Of a DNA stretch of 64,000 nt, positions 9,691 to 17,601 are shown in pieces. The first letter of the stretch is position 1, and every line of letters starts with the position of its first letter. Source of the stretch: Arcobacter sp. F2176 (GTDB lineage: Bacteria > Campylobacterota > Campylobacteria > Campylobacterales > Arcobacteraceae); the NCBI RefSeq assembly GCF_004116465.1, contig NZ_PDJV01000006.1, positions 117,554 to 181,553 on the forward strand, in the 5' to 3' direction. Made by a program: the position numbers and the translations under genes. Under the pieces are notes generated by a model. The model made no database searches. It saw nothing but the letters and a program-made list of their open reading frames with translations, and was not told the DNA's origin.

Positions 9691-9793
9691 TTTTTATAAG
9701 TTTTAATTAAGGAGTCTTTTTGTCCTATTACTTTTGTGTTATATTTTGTTATAATAAATTAAAAATTTTGATAGATAATATTTTGGAGTTTAT

Positions 9794-10687
9794 ATGGATT
9801 TTCATACATTTATAAGAGCAGTTGGAACAGGACCTAAATCAAATAGAGAATTAACACAAGAAGAGATGAAAGATTGTATTAGGCAAATTTTAAATAAAGA
9901 AGTGTCAAATGAAATTATAGTTGCTTTTTTATTAGGATGGAGAGTAAGACTTGAAACAAATGCAGAACTAAAAGCTACTTTAGATGTGTGTAATGAATAT
10001 ATCAAAAAAGTAAATATTCCTAATTCTATAGAGTTAGGATTTCCTTATGATGGTAAAACAGATGCAACATATCTTTTCCCACTTGTTGGAAAGTATTTAA
10101 AAAAGTTTGATTTGGACATTGTTATAAGTGGTGATATTATGCAACCAGCTAAAAGTGGTATTACAATAAAAGATATTGCTACAAATGTAAAACTTGATGA
10201 TAATATTCATTATTTTGATAGAGCTGAATTCTTACCAAAACTAAGTGCAATTACTGATTTAAGAAGAATATTAAAATTAAGAAGTGCTTTTAATACTGTG
10301 GAAAAACTACTTAATCCTGCAAATTCAAGATTTGCATTAACTTCTGCGTATCATAAACCTTATGTAGAAAAGTATAGTGAAATATTTGCTTCAAACTATG
10401 AAAAATTTATTGTAGTAAAAGCAGCAGAGGGAAGACCAGAGATTTTCAATAAATCAAAAGCTTGGTTAAAAACCCAAAATGGACTTGAAGAGTTTATTAT
10501 AGACCCAGAGTATTATGGAATAAATTACAATAAAACTTTTGAAAAGATTACATTAGAAGAAGCAATAGAAGAGATCAATAATCCAAGTGCAGATTTAGAA
10601 AAATTAGCAAAACTAAATGCAGCATTACACTTATTTTGTGCAAATAAAGCTGATGATATAAATAGTGCTTATGAGATGTTAGATTAA
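9794..10687 (+). CDS. TrpD2/YbiB-like protein (anthranilate phosphoribosyltransferase fold)
   Basis: The 297-aa protein resembles glycosyl transferase family 3 proteins of the TrpD2/YbiB type rather than true TrpD. The N-terminal helical domain is present (MDFHTFIRAVGTGPKSNREL). The glycine-rich phosphoribosyl-pyrophosphate loop of TrpD is not evident; instead there is FPYDGKTDATYLF at about 78-90. YbiB is known to bind nucleic acids, but the function here is unknown. It overlaps the siroheme gene by one base (TAATG), so the two are co-translated. A TATAAT box lies at 9750-9755. Confidence 0.65.
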   Translation: MDFHTFIRAVGTGPKSNRELTQEEMKDCIRQILNKEVSNEIIVAFLLGWRVRLETNAELKATLDVCNEYIKKVNIPNSIELGFPYDGKTDATYLFPLVGKYLKKFDLDIVISGDIMQPAKSGITIKDIATNVKLDDNIHYFDRAEFLPKLSAITDLRRILKLRSAFNTVEKLLNPANSRFALTSAYHKPYVEKYSEIFASNYEKFIVVKAAEGRPEIFNKSKAWLKTQNGLEEFIIDPEYYGINYNKTFEKITLEEAIEEINNPSADLEKLAKLNAALHLFCANKADDINSAYEMLD

Positions 10688-11238
10688 TGAGTAATTTTCC
10701 TATCTCTTTAAATTTAGAAAATAAAAAAATTTTAGTTATAGGTGCAGGGAAAATTGCTACAAGCAAAATAAAGAAATTGTTAGATTTTACAAAAAATATA
10801 GTTGTACTTGCACCCAATATAAGTGATGAGTTGGAAAAACTTAATATAAAAACTTTAAAAAAGAGATATGAAAAGAGTGATATTGAAAATTTTCACATTG
10901 TAATTGCTTGTATTGATGATATAAATCTTCAAAGGGAGATTTACAAACATACAAGAGAAAAAAATATTCTATATAATTGTGTAGATATTTATGAATTGTG
11001 TGATTTTACTTTCTCATCAATAATAAAAAAAGATGATTTAGTAATTACTATTTCCACAAGTGGAGCTTCTCCTTCTTTTTCAAAAGAATTAAAAAAATAT
11101 TTGGAAAAGATTATTCCAAATAATGTAGGAAGCTTTTTAAAAAATATGAAAAACTTAAGAGCTACTATGCCAAAAGGAGAAGAGAGAATGGAAATGCTAA
11201 GAAAAAAAAGTAAAGAGTTTATCTCTTCTATAAAATAA
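10687..11238 (+). CDS. Siroheme synthase, precorrin-2 dehydrogenase/ferrochelatase domain
   Basis: The 183-aa product matches the N-terminal half of CysG (Met8/SirC type). It uses NAD to oxidise precorrin-2 to sirohydrochlorin and may insert iron. The nucleotide-binding motif GAGKIATSKI is at about 18-27 and the segment ISTSGASPSFSKELKKYLE is characteristic. The methyltransferase half is a separate gene, CobA, convergent and 2 bp away. Siroheme would serve a sulfite or nitrite reductase not in this window. Confidence 0.85.
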   Translation: MSNFPISLNLENKKILVIGAGKIATSKIKKLLDFTKNIVVLAPNISDELEKLNIKTLKKRYEKSDIENFHIVIACIDDINLQREIYKHTREKNILYNCVDIYELCDFTFSSIIKKDDLVITISTSGASPSFSKELKKYLEKIIPNNVGSFLKNMKNLRATMPKGEERMEMLRKKSKEFISSIK

Positions 11239-11240
11239 AT

Positions 11241-11972
11241 TTAATCAAACCATCTTAACTGTTCTCTTAAGTTCACAACTTTTCCTACTATTATTATTGC
11301 AGGAGATTTTAAACCTTTTGATTTTTCAACAATATTCTCTAAAGTTCCAGTTACTACTTTTTGTTCTTTTGTTGTTCCTTTTGAAATAACAGCACAGGGG
11401 TAATTTTTATCCTTTCCAAGACTTATTAGTTTTGAGCTAATTAAATCAATATTATGTAATCCCATTAAAAAGACAATTGTTTCGTCATTTAAAAAGGTTT
11501 GCCACTCTATTTGTGAGATTTTTTTATTTGGTGTTTCATGTCCTGTTACTACTCTAAAAGAAGTAGTAATTCCCCTATGAGTTACTGGAATTCCAGCATA
11601 TGAAGCAACAGCAACAGAGGAACTAATACCTGGAATTATTTCAAACTTTATATCTCTTTCAAATAAGTAAATTGCTTCTTCTCCTCCTCTACCAAATACA
11701 AAAGGATCTCCCCCTTTTAATCTAACAACATTTTCATACTGTTGTGAGGCTTGAAAAAGTATTTCATTTATCTCATTTTGGGGAACAGTGTGTTTTTTAT
11801 TCTCTTTTCCAACATATTTTAAAACAACATTTTCTTTTGCATATTCTAATATCTCTTTATTTACTAATCTATCATAAACTATGATATCTGCATTTTTTAT
11901 TGCATTTATAGCTTTTAATGTCAATAATTCAGGATCACCAGGACCTGCACCTGTTAAATAAACTTTTCCCAC
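11241..11972 (-). CDS. cobA: Uroporphyrinogen-III C-methyltransferase (SUMT)
   Basis: This 243-aa enzyme methylates uroporphyrinogen III twice with S-adenosylmethionine to give precorrin-2, the step before the siroheme dehydrogenase encoded opposite. Family motifs are clear: VYLTGAGPGDPELLTLKA at the N-terminus, VRLKGGDPFVFGRGGEEA near 83-100, and VIPGISS/GIPVTHRG further on. The two siroheme genes are convergent, an unusual layout for consecutive steps. Confidence 0.93.
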   Translation of the reverse strand: MGKVYLTGAGPGDPELLTLKAINAIKNADIIVYDRLVNKEILEYAKENVVLKYVGKENKKHTVPQNEINEILFQASQQYENVVRLKGGDPFVFGRGGEEAIYLFERDIKFEIIPGISSSVAVASYAGIPVTHRGITTSFRVVTGHETPNKKISQIEWQTFLNDETIVFLMGLHNIDLISSKLISLGKDKNYPCAVISKGTTKEQKVVTGTLENIVEKSKGLKSPAIIIVGKVVNLREQLRWFD

Positions 11973-11990
11973 ATATTGCCTTTTTTATAT

Positions 11991-12992
11991 CTATATTTTT
12001 GTTTTTCGCCCAATGACTAAATTATTTAATTCATTTCTTAATTCTTGAAGTTTTTTTGTTGAATTAATTAAATCTTCTGTAGATTGAATAATTATATCTT
12101 CACTTTTATTTATTGCTCTATTTACATCTGAAGAGTTTTCAAGTTCATCTAATACTTTGTCAAATTCATCTGTTATCTCTTCAAGCTTAGAACTTGCATT
12201 TTGTGAATGTTGCATAGCAACAGCTGAATCATTCATAGCAGAATTTATTTTATTAATAAAACAATTAAAAGTATCAGTTACATCTAAAATCTCTTTTTCA
12301 TTTACATCAATAGAAATAGGTGTTAGTTGTTCATTACTTTCATTAGCTATTTTTTTTGAAAATTCTAAAAACTTATTAGCATTTTCTTCAATACTTTTTA
12401 GTTGAATAAAACTATATACTATTAATATTATTATTAAAAAGGCAGCTATGTATTGGAAGTTTTTGATTAGAATAGTTTTATTTTCTGTATAAACTGTGTA
12501 CATGCTAACTAAGTTATCAACTTCTTGAAGTAAATTATTATTGGTATTATAAACTGTTTCAACTATAGAAGCTAAAAGTTTTAAACTAGATTCATCATTT
12601 TTTAATTGTAGTTTCTTAAACTCTTCTATATTGTGAAAGAATTCTTTCCATAAAATCTCCACTTTATATACTTGTTGTCCAATCTTATCATTGGGAACAG
12701 GTGAAATACCTATTAACTTATTTCCATTTTTTAATGAATCTAGATTTTTAATAAATTCATCACTTGCACTATTTAATTCAGAAAAGTTTGTTTTTTTCGT
12801 GTAATAAAGATAAAAAATATTTTTTGATATCTTTTGTGTAAGCATCCTTTCTTTTCCTACAATATTCATAATCAATGCATCTTTTTTATTTCTATCATTT
12901 AAATATACGGTAGTAAAAATTATCATAGCCATTAATACTATAAATAAAGCACCTAATAATTTTATCTTTGTACTTATTTTATTTGTTTTCAA
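11991..12992 (-). CDS. PilJ/NarX-type nitrate-sensor-like membrane protein without output domain
   Basis: The 333-aa protein has membrane helices at about 11-31 and 178-198 flanking a periplasmic helical domain. The segment after the first helix, GKERMLTQKISK at 46-57, matches the P-box of NarX and the PilJ N-terminal domain family, which in NarX binds nitrate or nitrite. After the second helix there is only a helical HAMP-like and coiled-coil region, with no kinase, methyl-accepting or cyclase domain. The gene overlaps the Crp/Fnr gene by 4 bp (ATGA), so the pair is translated together and the two proteins probably work together. Confidence 0.72.
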   Translation of the reverse strand: MKTNKISTKIKLLGALFIVLMAMIIFTTVYLNDRNKKDALIMNIVGKERMLTQKISKNIFYLYYTKKTNFSELNSASDEFIKNLDSLKNGNKLIGISPVPNDKIGQQVYKVEILWKEFFHNIEEFKKLQLKNDESSLKLLASIVETVYNTNNNLLQEVDNLVSMYTVYTENKTILIKNFQYIAAFLIIILIVYSFIQLKSIEENANKFLEFSKKIANESNEQLTPISIDVNEKEILDVTDTFNCFINKINSAMNDSAVAMQHSQNASSKLEEITDEFDKVLDELENSSDVNRAINKSEDIIIQSTEDLINSTKKLQELRNELNNLVIGRKTKI

Positions 12993-13654
12993 ATCCCAAC
13001 TCCTCTAAAGGTTGATTCTAATTGTTCTTTATTTAAAACTATAACATCACTTTTTTCAATACTAATAGAACCATTTCTAGTAAGCTTTTTTAAAACTCTT
13101 GAAAGTGTTTCTGGCTGAATATGTAACATAAAAGATACCTCTTGCCTTTTTAGTTTATTGAACAGTTCAAGATCATTGTAAATCATAAAAGCAACTTTTG
13201 CTGTTGAGTCAAAAACTAATTCTCTATTTACTATACATTGCAATTGGTGAGTTTTTTCTAGAAGTGTTTCAATTAGTTTTATTGATAAAATATTTTTAGA
13301 TAAAAACATTTCTTTAAACTTTTCAAAATTTATTGATAAAACAATAGAATCCTCTGAAAATTCTGCATTTGAAAAACAATAAATATTGCTATTATTTACA
13401 GAAGTTAATTCAGAAATCATTGAGTTTTTGTAAATATGATATAAGAATATCTCATTCCCAAATTTATCAAATTTGTATATTTTTATAAGGCCATTAACTA
13501 AAAAAAGAATATTTTCTTTTATTTCATCTTCATAATAAAGTATTGAGTCTTTAGGATAAGTAATTAAGTTAGATATTGTCGCTAATTCTTTAATTTCCTC
13601 TTCTTTTAATTGCGTAAAAAAGTCTAATTGAGTAATAGTCTTTATTTTGTCCAC
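12989..13654 (-). CDS. Crp/Fnr family transcriptional regulator
   Basis: The 221-aa protein has a cyclic-nucleotide-binding-like beta-roll (about 15-125), a dimer helix and a C-terminal HTH with PETLSRVLKKLTRNGSI as recognition region. It lacks the N-terminal cysteine cluster of FNR, so it is not an oxygen-labile [4Fe-4S] sensor. The start is GTG at 13654, preceded by AAGGA. It is followed by the P-box sensor gene and flanked by nap, siroheme and moaA genes. It may control nap and nnrS, comparable to NssR, NarR or DNR, but that is inference. Confidence 0.82.
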   Translation of the reverse strand: MDKIKTITQLDFFTQLKEEEIKELATISNLITYPKDSILYYEDEIKENILFLVNGLIKIYKFDKFGNEIFLYHIYKNSMISELTSVNNSNIYCFSNAEFSEDSIVLSINFEKFKEMFLSKNILSIKLIETLLEKTHQLQCIVNRELVFDSTAKVAFMIYNDLELFNKLKRQEVSFMLHIQPETLSRVLKKLTRNGSISIEKSDVIVLNKEQLESTFRGVGI

Positions 13655-13655
13655 T

Positions 13656-13688
13656 AAATTCCTTGTGTACTTTTTATTTAAGGAATTT
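13656..13688. promoter_or_regulatory. 9-bp inverted repeat covering the ribosome site of the Crp/Fnr gene
   Basis: AAATTCCTT (13656-13664) and AAGGAATTT (13680-13688) are exact inverted repeats 15 bp apart. On the minus strand the downstream arm contains the AAGGA ribosome site of the GTG start at 13654. It could be an operator for autoregulation or a hairpin that hides the ribosome site. Confidence 0.45.
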
Positions 13689-13750
13689 TATAATAAGCTA
13701 ACGAAATTTTATATTAAGTGCCATTTTTTTTGGTGCGTTGAGGTGTGCAA

Positions 13751-14713
13751 ATGTTAAAAGATGGACATGGAAGAGTAGTTGACTATTTAAGGGTATCAGT
13801 AACTGAAAGATGTAACTTTAGATGTCAATACTGTATGCCAGAAAAACCATTTTCTTGGGTTCCTAAAGAAGAACTTTTATCATACGAAGAATTATTTAAA
13901 TTTATAAAAGTTTGTATTGATAGTGGTGTTAAAAAAGTAAGAATTACAGGTGGGGAACCACTTTTAAGAGAAGGTTTAGATAATTTTATAAGAATGATAT
14001 CTGAATATAAAGATGATATTGATTTAGCTTTAACTACAAATGGATATTTGCTTCCTAAAGTTGCACAAAAATTAGCAGATGCAGGATTAAAAAGATTAAA
14101 TATTTCTTTGGATAGCTTAAAACCAGAAGTTGCACAAAAGATTGCCCAAAAAGATGTATTAGGAACAGTTTTAAAAGGCATTGAAGCTGCGCACAAAGCA
14201 GGACTTAAAATCAAAATAAATTGCGTTCCTATGCAAAATATAAATGATAATGAACTTTGTGATATAGTTGAATTTTGTAAAACTAGAGGTTATAATGTCA
14301 GATTTATAGAGTTTATGGAAAATAATCATGCAAAAGATGGAGCTAAAGGATATGACTCTACCCAAATTCAAAATATCTTAAAAACTAAATACAAATTTGA
14401 AAAACAGGAACGAAGCGGCACCTCTCCTTCTCAAGATTATATTATGGATGATGGTTATGTATTTGGAATTATAGAACCACACAAAGATGATTTTTGCGCC
14501 AATTGCAATCGAATAAGACTTACCGCAAGCGGTATTCTAATACCTTGTTTATATTTTGAAGATTCTCAAAGTATAAAAGAGGCTATTCAAAATAATGACA
14601 TTGATAAAGCTGCAGCTATTTTAAAAGATGTATTGTTAAATAAACCCGAAAAAAACAAATGGTCAGAAAATTCAGAAATCTCAACACGCGCTTTTTATGA
14701 AACTGGTGGGTGA
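13751..14713 (+). CDS. moaA: GTP 3',8-cyclase MoaA (molybdenum cofactor synthesis)
   Basis: MoaA is a radical-SAM enzyme that with MoaC converts GTP to cyclic pyranopterin monophosphate, the first step of molybdopterin. The product is 320 aa. The radical-SAM cluster CNFRCQYC is at 21-28, a second cluster CANCNRIRL lies near 252-260, and the C-terminus ends in the catalytic double glycine. ATG at 13751 is preferred over GTG at 13745 because TGAGG ends 7 bp before it. NapA needs this cofactor, which fits the location. Confidence 0.95.
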   Translation: MLKDGHGRVVDYLRVSVTERCNFRCQYCMPEKPFSWVPKEELLSYEELFKFIKVCIDSGVKKVRITGGEPLLREGLDNFIRMISEYKDDIDLALTTNGYLLPKVAQKLADAGLKRLNISLDSLKPEVAQKIAQKDVLGTVLKGIEAAHKAGLKIKINCVPMQNINDNELCDIVEFCKTRGYNVRFIEFMENNHAKDGAKGYDSTQIQNILKTKYKFEKQERSGTSPSQDYIMDDGYVFGIIEPHKDDFCANCNRIRLTASGILIPCLYFEDSQSIKEAIQNNDIDKAAAILKDVLLNKPEKNKWSENSEISTRAFYETGG

Positions 14714-14749
14714 TAAACTTAACTATTCATTTCTTTACATTAAATAAAA

Positions 14750-14785
14750 ATGCAAATAATAAATAATATTATTTATTATTTGCAT
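14750..14785 (+). terminator. Perfect 36-bp palindrome after moaA
   Basis: Two 18-base halves, starting ATGCAAATAATAAATAAT, are exact reverse complements with no loop. A T-rich tract (CTCTTTTCTCTTCTTTTT) follows. It probably ends moaA transcription, although AT-only pairs make up most of the stem. Confidence 0.6.
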
Positions 14786-14856
14786 CTCTTTTCTCTTCTT
14801 TTTATATTCAAATAATACTATCATTGATAATAACTATATTTGAAAAAGGAGTTATT

Positions 14857-15897
14857 ATGATAATAGAGTCTTCAAAAGTTGAAATGAGCTCAGAAACTAT
14901 GAGTTCTTATGAAATGGTAAGTCAGTCAAAAGTAGATTTTAGAAATGAGTTATTAGGTTTATTAGATGTAAATGAAAAAAACCAAAGTCTTGAATCAGAT
15001 GGTTTCGAAAAAGTTGATGCTATCGAAAATATAGAACAAACAGAAGCATTAGTAAAGCCATATGAAGATGTTACAAGAATAATATTAGAAATGATTCTTC
15101 AAGCATTTTTAGGTGGAAATAAAAAAGTCGATTTTAAAAACTTAAATGACTTAAAATGCAAAAATACGGGTTCTTCTGAGCCTACAGATCCTACAGCAGG
15201 CATACCTAAGATGTTGATGAAAAGAACAGTATCCATAGAAACTACACATGAGTATTATAGAAGTGATTCTATATCTTTTAATTCGCAAGCTACAATTAAA
15301 ACTAAAGATAAAGATATAAATATCGATTTAGATTTATCTTATTCAAAAGAGTTTTATGAAAAACATAGTGAAACACTAAAATTTGAAGAGACACATTTTA
15401 TGGATCCCTTAGTTATTCAATATGATTGTGCATCTACTGCTTTTGATAGCATAAGCGACAAAATGTGTTTCAATTTTGATATTAATAGTGATGGGGATGA
15501 AAAAGAACTACCACTTTTAAAAGATGGAAATGGATTTTTAGTATTTGATAAAGATGGAAATGGAACAATAGATAATGGTACAGAACTATTTGGACCTTCT
15601 TCAAATGATGGTTTTGGAGAATTAAGCGAATACGATAGTGATGGGAACAATTGGATAGATGAAAATGACCCAATATTTGATAAGTTACAAATCTGGACTA
15701 AAAATGAAAGTGGAGAAGATAAACTTATTGCCTTAGGACAAACAGGAATAGGTGCTATATATTTAAATGATACAAAAGCTGGAATGGCATATAACAAATC
15801 AGTAAATGAAAGTTTAGCGTACTTAAAATCTAACTCAATATTTGTAAGAGAAGATGGAACATCTGGAATAATATCTTCAATGGATTTCAAATCATAA
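14857..15897 (+). CDS. EF-hand calcium-binding protein of unknown function
   Basis: The 346-aa protein has no signal peptide. Two EF-hand loops are visible: DKDGNGTIDNGTE at about 231-243, a perfect canonical loop, and DSDGNNWIDEND at about 260-271. A weaker DINSDGDEKELP lies just before. This DKDGNG-ELFG block recurs in RTX-type adhesins and other exported calcium proteins. The first 150 residues are polar with an LILEMILQAFLGGNKK segment and match nothing I recognise. ATG at 14857 was chosen because AAAGGAG lies just upstream; a TTG at 14824 is less likely. Bounded by terminators, so it is a single-gene unit. Confidence 0.6.
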   Translation: MIIESSKVEMSSETMSSYEMVSQSKVDFRNELLGLLDVNEKNQSLESDGFEKVDAIENIEQTEALVKPYEDVTRIILEMILQAFLGGNKKVDFKNLNDLKCKNTGSSEPTDPTAGIPKMLMKRTVSIETTHEYYRSDSISFNSQATIKTKDKDINIDLDLSYSKEFYEKHSETLKFEETHFMDPLVIQYDCASTAFDSISDKMCFNFDINSDGDEKELPLLKDGNGFLVFDKDGNGTIDNGTELFGPSSNDGFGELSEYDSDGNNWIDENDPIFDKLQIWTKNESGEDKLIALGQTGIGAIYLNDTKAGMAYNKSVNESLAYLKSNSIFVREDGTSGIISSMDFKS

Positions 15898-15917
15898 AAA
15901 GAGCTTTTGCTCTTTTT
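15896..15917. terminator. Bidirectional terminator
   Basis: AAAAAGAGC and GCTCTTTTT form a 9-bp stem around a TTTT loop. A- and T-runs at both ends let it work for the EF-hand gene on the plus strand and the ABC ATPase on the minus strand. Confidence 0.8.
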
Positions 15918-16701
15918 ATACTTCTTGAATAAAATATCTACTATTTGATGAATTGATTTTTAATTTTAATCCAAAAGTATTAGAGATATTTTCTGAAGTT
16001 AAAATATCTTCTTTTTTACCTTGTTTAAATATTGTTTCATCTTTTATTAATGCCACATGGGTAATCTCTTCAAAAATCTCTTCAAGATGATGTGTTACTA
16101 AAATAATATTTGCTTTTTGGCTTAGTTTTCTTAATAGTTTTATAAAGTTTAATTGGGCTTTTATATCAAGTCCAACTGTTGGTTCATCTAAAATAAAAGC
16201 TTTTGGATCATGAATTAAAGCTCGTCCAATGATACATTTTCTAAGTTGTCCTGTACTCATTTTTGCTACAATTTTATCTTTTAAGTCAGTGATTTCAAGG
16301 TATTCCAAAATCTCATTTGCTTTGTCATGTTGTTCTTGGGTGAAATCTTGATGTTCAAATACTCCAATTGAACTATAATATCCACTAAGTACAACTTCAT
16401 ATCCTGTCAAAAAATTTCCTTGATCATAAAAATGATTATGTAAATCATTTGTGATTATTCCCATAGCTTTTCTTAAATCAAATAGTGAGTATCTTTCTTT
16501 TCCTAAGATTAACTTTTTATGTGGATAATTTTGTCTTGGATGAATTTGAGAAGAGATTAGTTTTATAAGGGTAGATTTACCACTACCATTTGCCCCTAAA
16601 ATTGTCCAATGCTGATTATCTTCTATTTTCAAATTGAGTTCTTTTAATATAAGTTTATCGTCATAACTCACATGTATATTTTCAAAATCTATAATATTCA
16701 T
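15916..16701 (-). CDS. Orphan ABC transporter ATP-binding protein (ModF/YlmA-like)
   Basis: This 261-aa ABC ATPase has Walker A GANGSGKST near 36-44, a variant signature STGQLRKC, Walker B AFILDEPT and the H-loop TTHH as VTHHLEE. There is no permease or binding protein with it, and the signature deviates from LSGGQ. It looks like the single-domain ModF/YlmA group of uncertain function. It is transcribed divergently from the ABC-NnrS-TonB operon and shares its promoter region. Confidence 0.75.
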   Translation of the reverse strand: MNIIDFENIHVSYDDKLILKELNLKIEDNQHWTILGANGSGKSTLIKLISSQIHPRQNYPHKKLILGKERYSLFDLRKAMGIITNDLHNHFYDQGNFLTGYEVVLSGYYSSIGVFEHQDFTQEQHDKANEILEYLEITDLKDKIVAKMSTGQLRKCIIGRALIHDPKAFILDEPTVGLDIKAQLNFIKLLRKLSQKANIILVTHHLEEIFEEITHVALIKDETIFKQGKKEDILTSENISNTFGLKLKINSSNSRYFIQEV

Positions 16702-16749
16702 AATTAAAACCTTTCTAAATTTTTATTTTATCAAAAATAATTAAAAGTA

Positions 16750-16791
16750 TTGATTTATATCAATGATAATTATTATTGATATTAGTATAGT
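16750..16791 (+). promoter_or_regulatory. Promoter with FNR-type dyad, Fur-like box and -10 element
   Basis: TTGAT-TTAT-ATCAA at 16750-16763 is a perfect FNR/CRP-family consensus dyad. TGATAAT-T-ATTATTG at 16764-16778 matches 13 of 15 positions of the Fur 7-1-7 motif. TATAGT at 16786-16791 is a -10 hexamer whose centre is exactly 32 bp from the dyad centre, the class II activation geometry. The predicted start is near 16798, 24 bp before the first gene. Fur bound between the dyad and -10 would block transcription. Confidence 0.7.
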
Positions 16792-16821
16792 TAGGAAATT
16801 AAATAAAAATTGGATTAAAAA

Positions 16822-17601
16822 ATGAACTTTTTCATAAAGATTATAAAAGATTTCCCCTCTTATTTGTGGAGTGGTTGGGGTGCTATTTCATCTATATTTT
16901 TGTTTCTTGTCTTTTGGGATATGGGAAATCAAATATACGGAAATTTAATATTACCAAGTCCAAAAGAGACATTTTTGACTCTTTCTGAGATGTTAAAAAA
17001 TGAAAGCATGTTAAATGAGATATTAATTACTACAAAAAGAGCTGTTATCGGGTTTTCTATATCTTTATTTTTTGGAACACTTTTAGGGTTACTTTCCGGG
17101 CTTTTTATAACAACTTCAATGATGAGCAGACCAATAGTTACTATTCTTATGGGGATGCCACCAATAGCTTGGATAGTTTTAGCAATGATTTGGTTTGGAA
17201 TGGGAGATATGACTGTTATTTTTACTGTAATTGTAGCTTCTTTTCCTATTATTTTTATAGGTGCTTTACAAGGAACAAGAACTCTTGAAGGAGATTTAAA
17301 ACAGATGGCTGATAGTTTTCATCTTCCTTTTAAAATGAAACTGTTTGATTTATATTTCCCTCATATATTTTCTTATATTTTTCCAGCATGGATTGGAGCT
17401 TTAGGTATGGCTTGGAAAATTGTTGTTATGGCTGAATTATTATCTGCAAATGATGGAATAGGTTCTGCTTTAGCAATTGCAAGAAGTCAACTTGATACGC
17501 CAACTGCTTTAGCTTTAGTTGTAATTATGATTGGAACTTTACTCTTCATTGAATATCTTATTTTAGAGCCTATAAAAAGAGAGGTTGAGTCATGGAGATA
17601 A
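16822..17601 (+). CDS. ABC transporter permease, SsuC/TauC/NrtB family
   Basis: This 259-aa inner-membrane permease has about six helices. The EAA-type loop is in the QMADSFHLPFKMKLFDLYFPH region near 158-178. It belongs to the BPD_transp_1 family used for nitrate, sulfonate, taurine and pyrimidine-precursor uptake, so family alone does not give the substrate. It is the first gene of a five-gene operon and overlaps the ATPase gene by 10 bp. Confidence 0.85.
   Translation: MNFFIKIIKDFPSYLWSGWGAISSIFLFLVFWDMGNQIYGNLILPSPKETFLTLSEMLKNESMLNEILITTKRAVIGFSISLFFGTLLGLLSGLFITTSMMSRPIVTILMGMPPIAWIVLAMIWFGMGDMTVIFTVIVASFPIIFIGALQGTRTLEGDLKQMADSFHLPFKMKLFDLYFPHIFSYIFPAWIGALGMAWKIVVMAELLSANDGIGSALAIARSQLDTPTALALVVIMIGTLLFIEYLILEPIKREVESWR

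Noticed and set aside
9794..10687. True anthranilate phosphoribosyltransferase (trpD)
   Set aside because: The glycine-rich phosphoribosyl pyrophosphate loop is not visible and there are no tryptophan genes nearby.
12989..13654. Annotation of the Crp/Fnr regulator as FNR itself
   Set aside because: The N-terminal cysteine cluster needed for the [4Fe-4S] centre is absent; only scattered cysteines exist.
13825..14214. Minus-strand open frame of 129 codons inside moaA
   Set aside because: MoaA is a clear full-length match on the other strand and this frame shows no known motif.
15417..15890. Minus-strand open frame of 157 codons opposite the EF-hand gene
   Set aside because: It is serine- and proline-rich low-complexity sequence produced by reading the Asp/Gly/Asn codons of the EF-hand gene in reverse.
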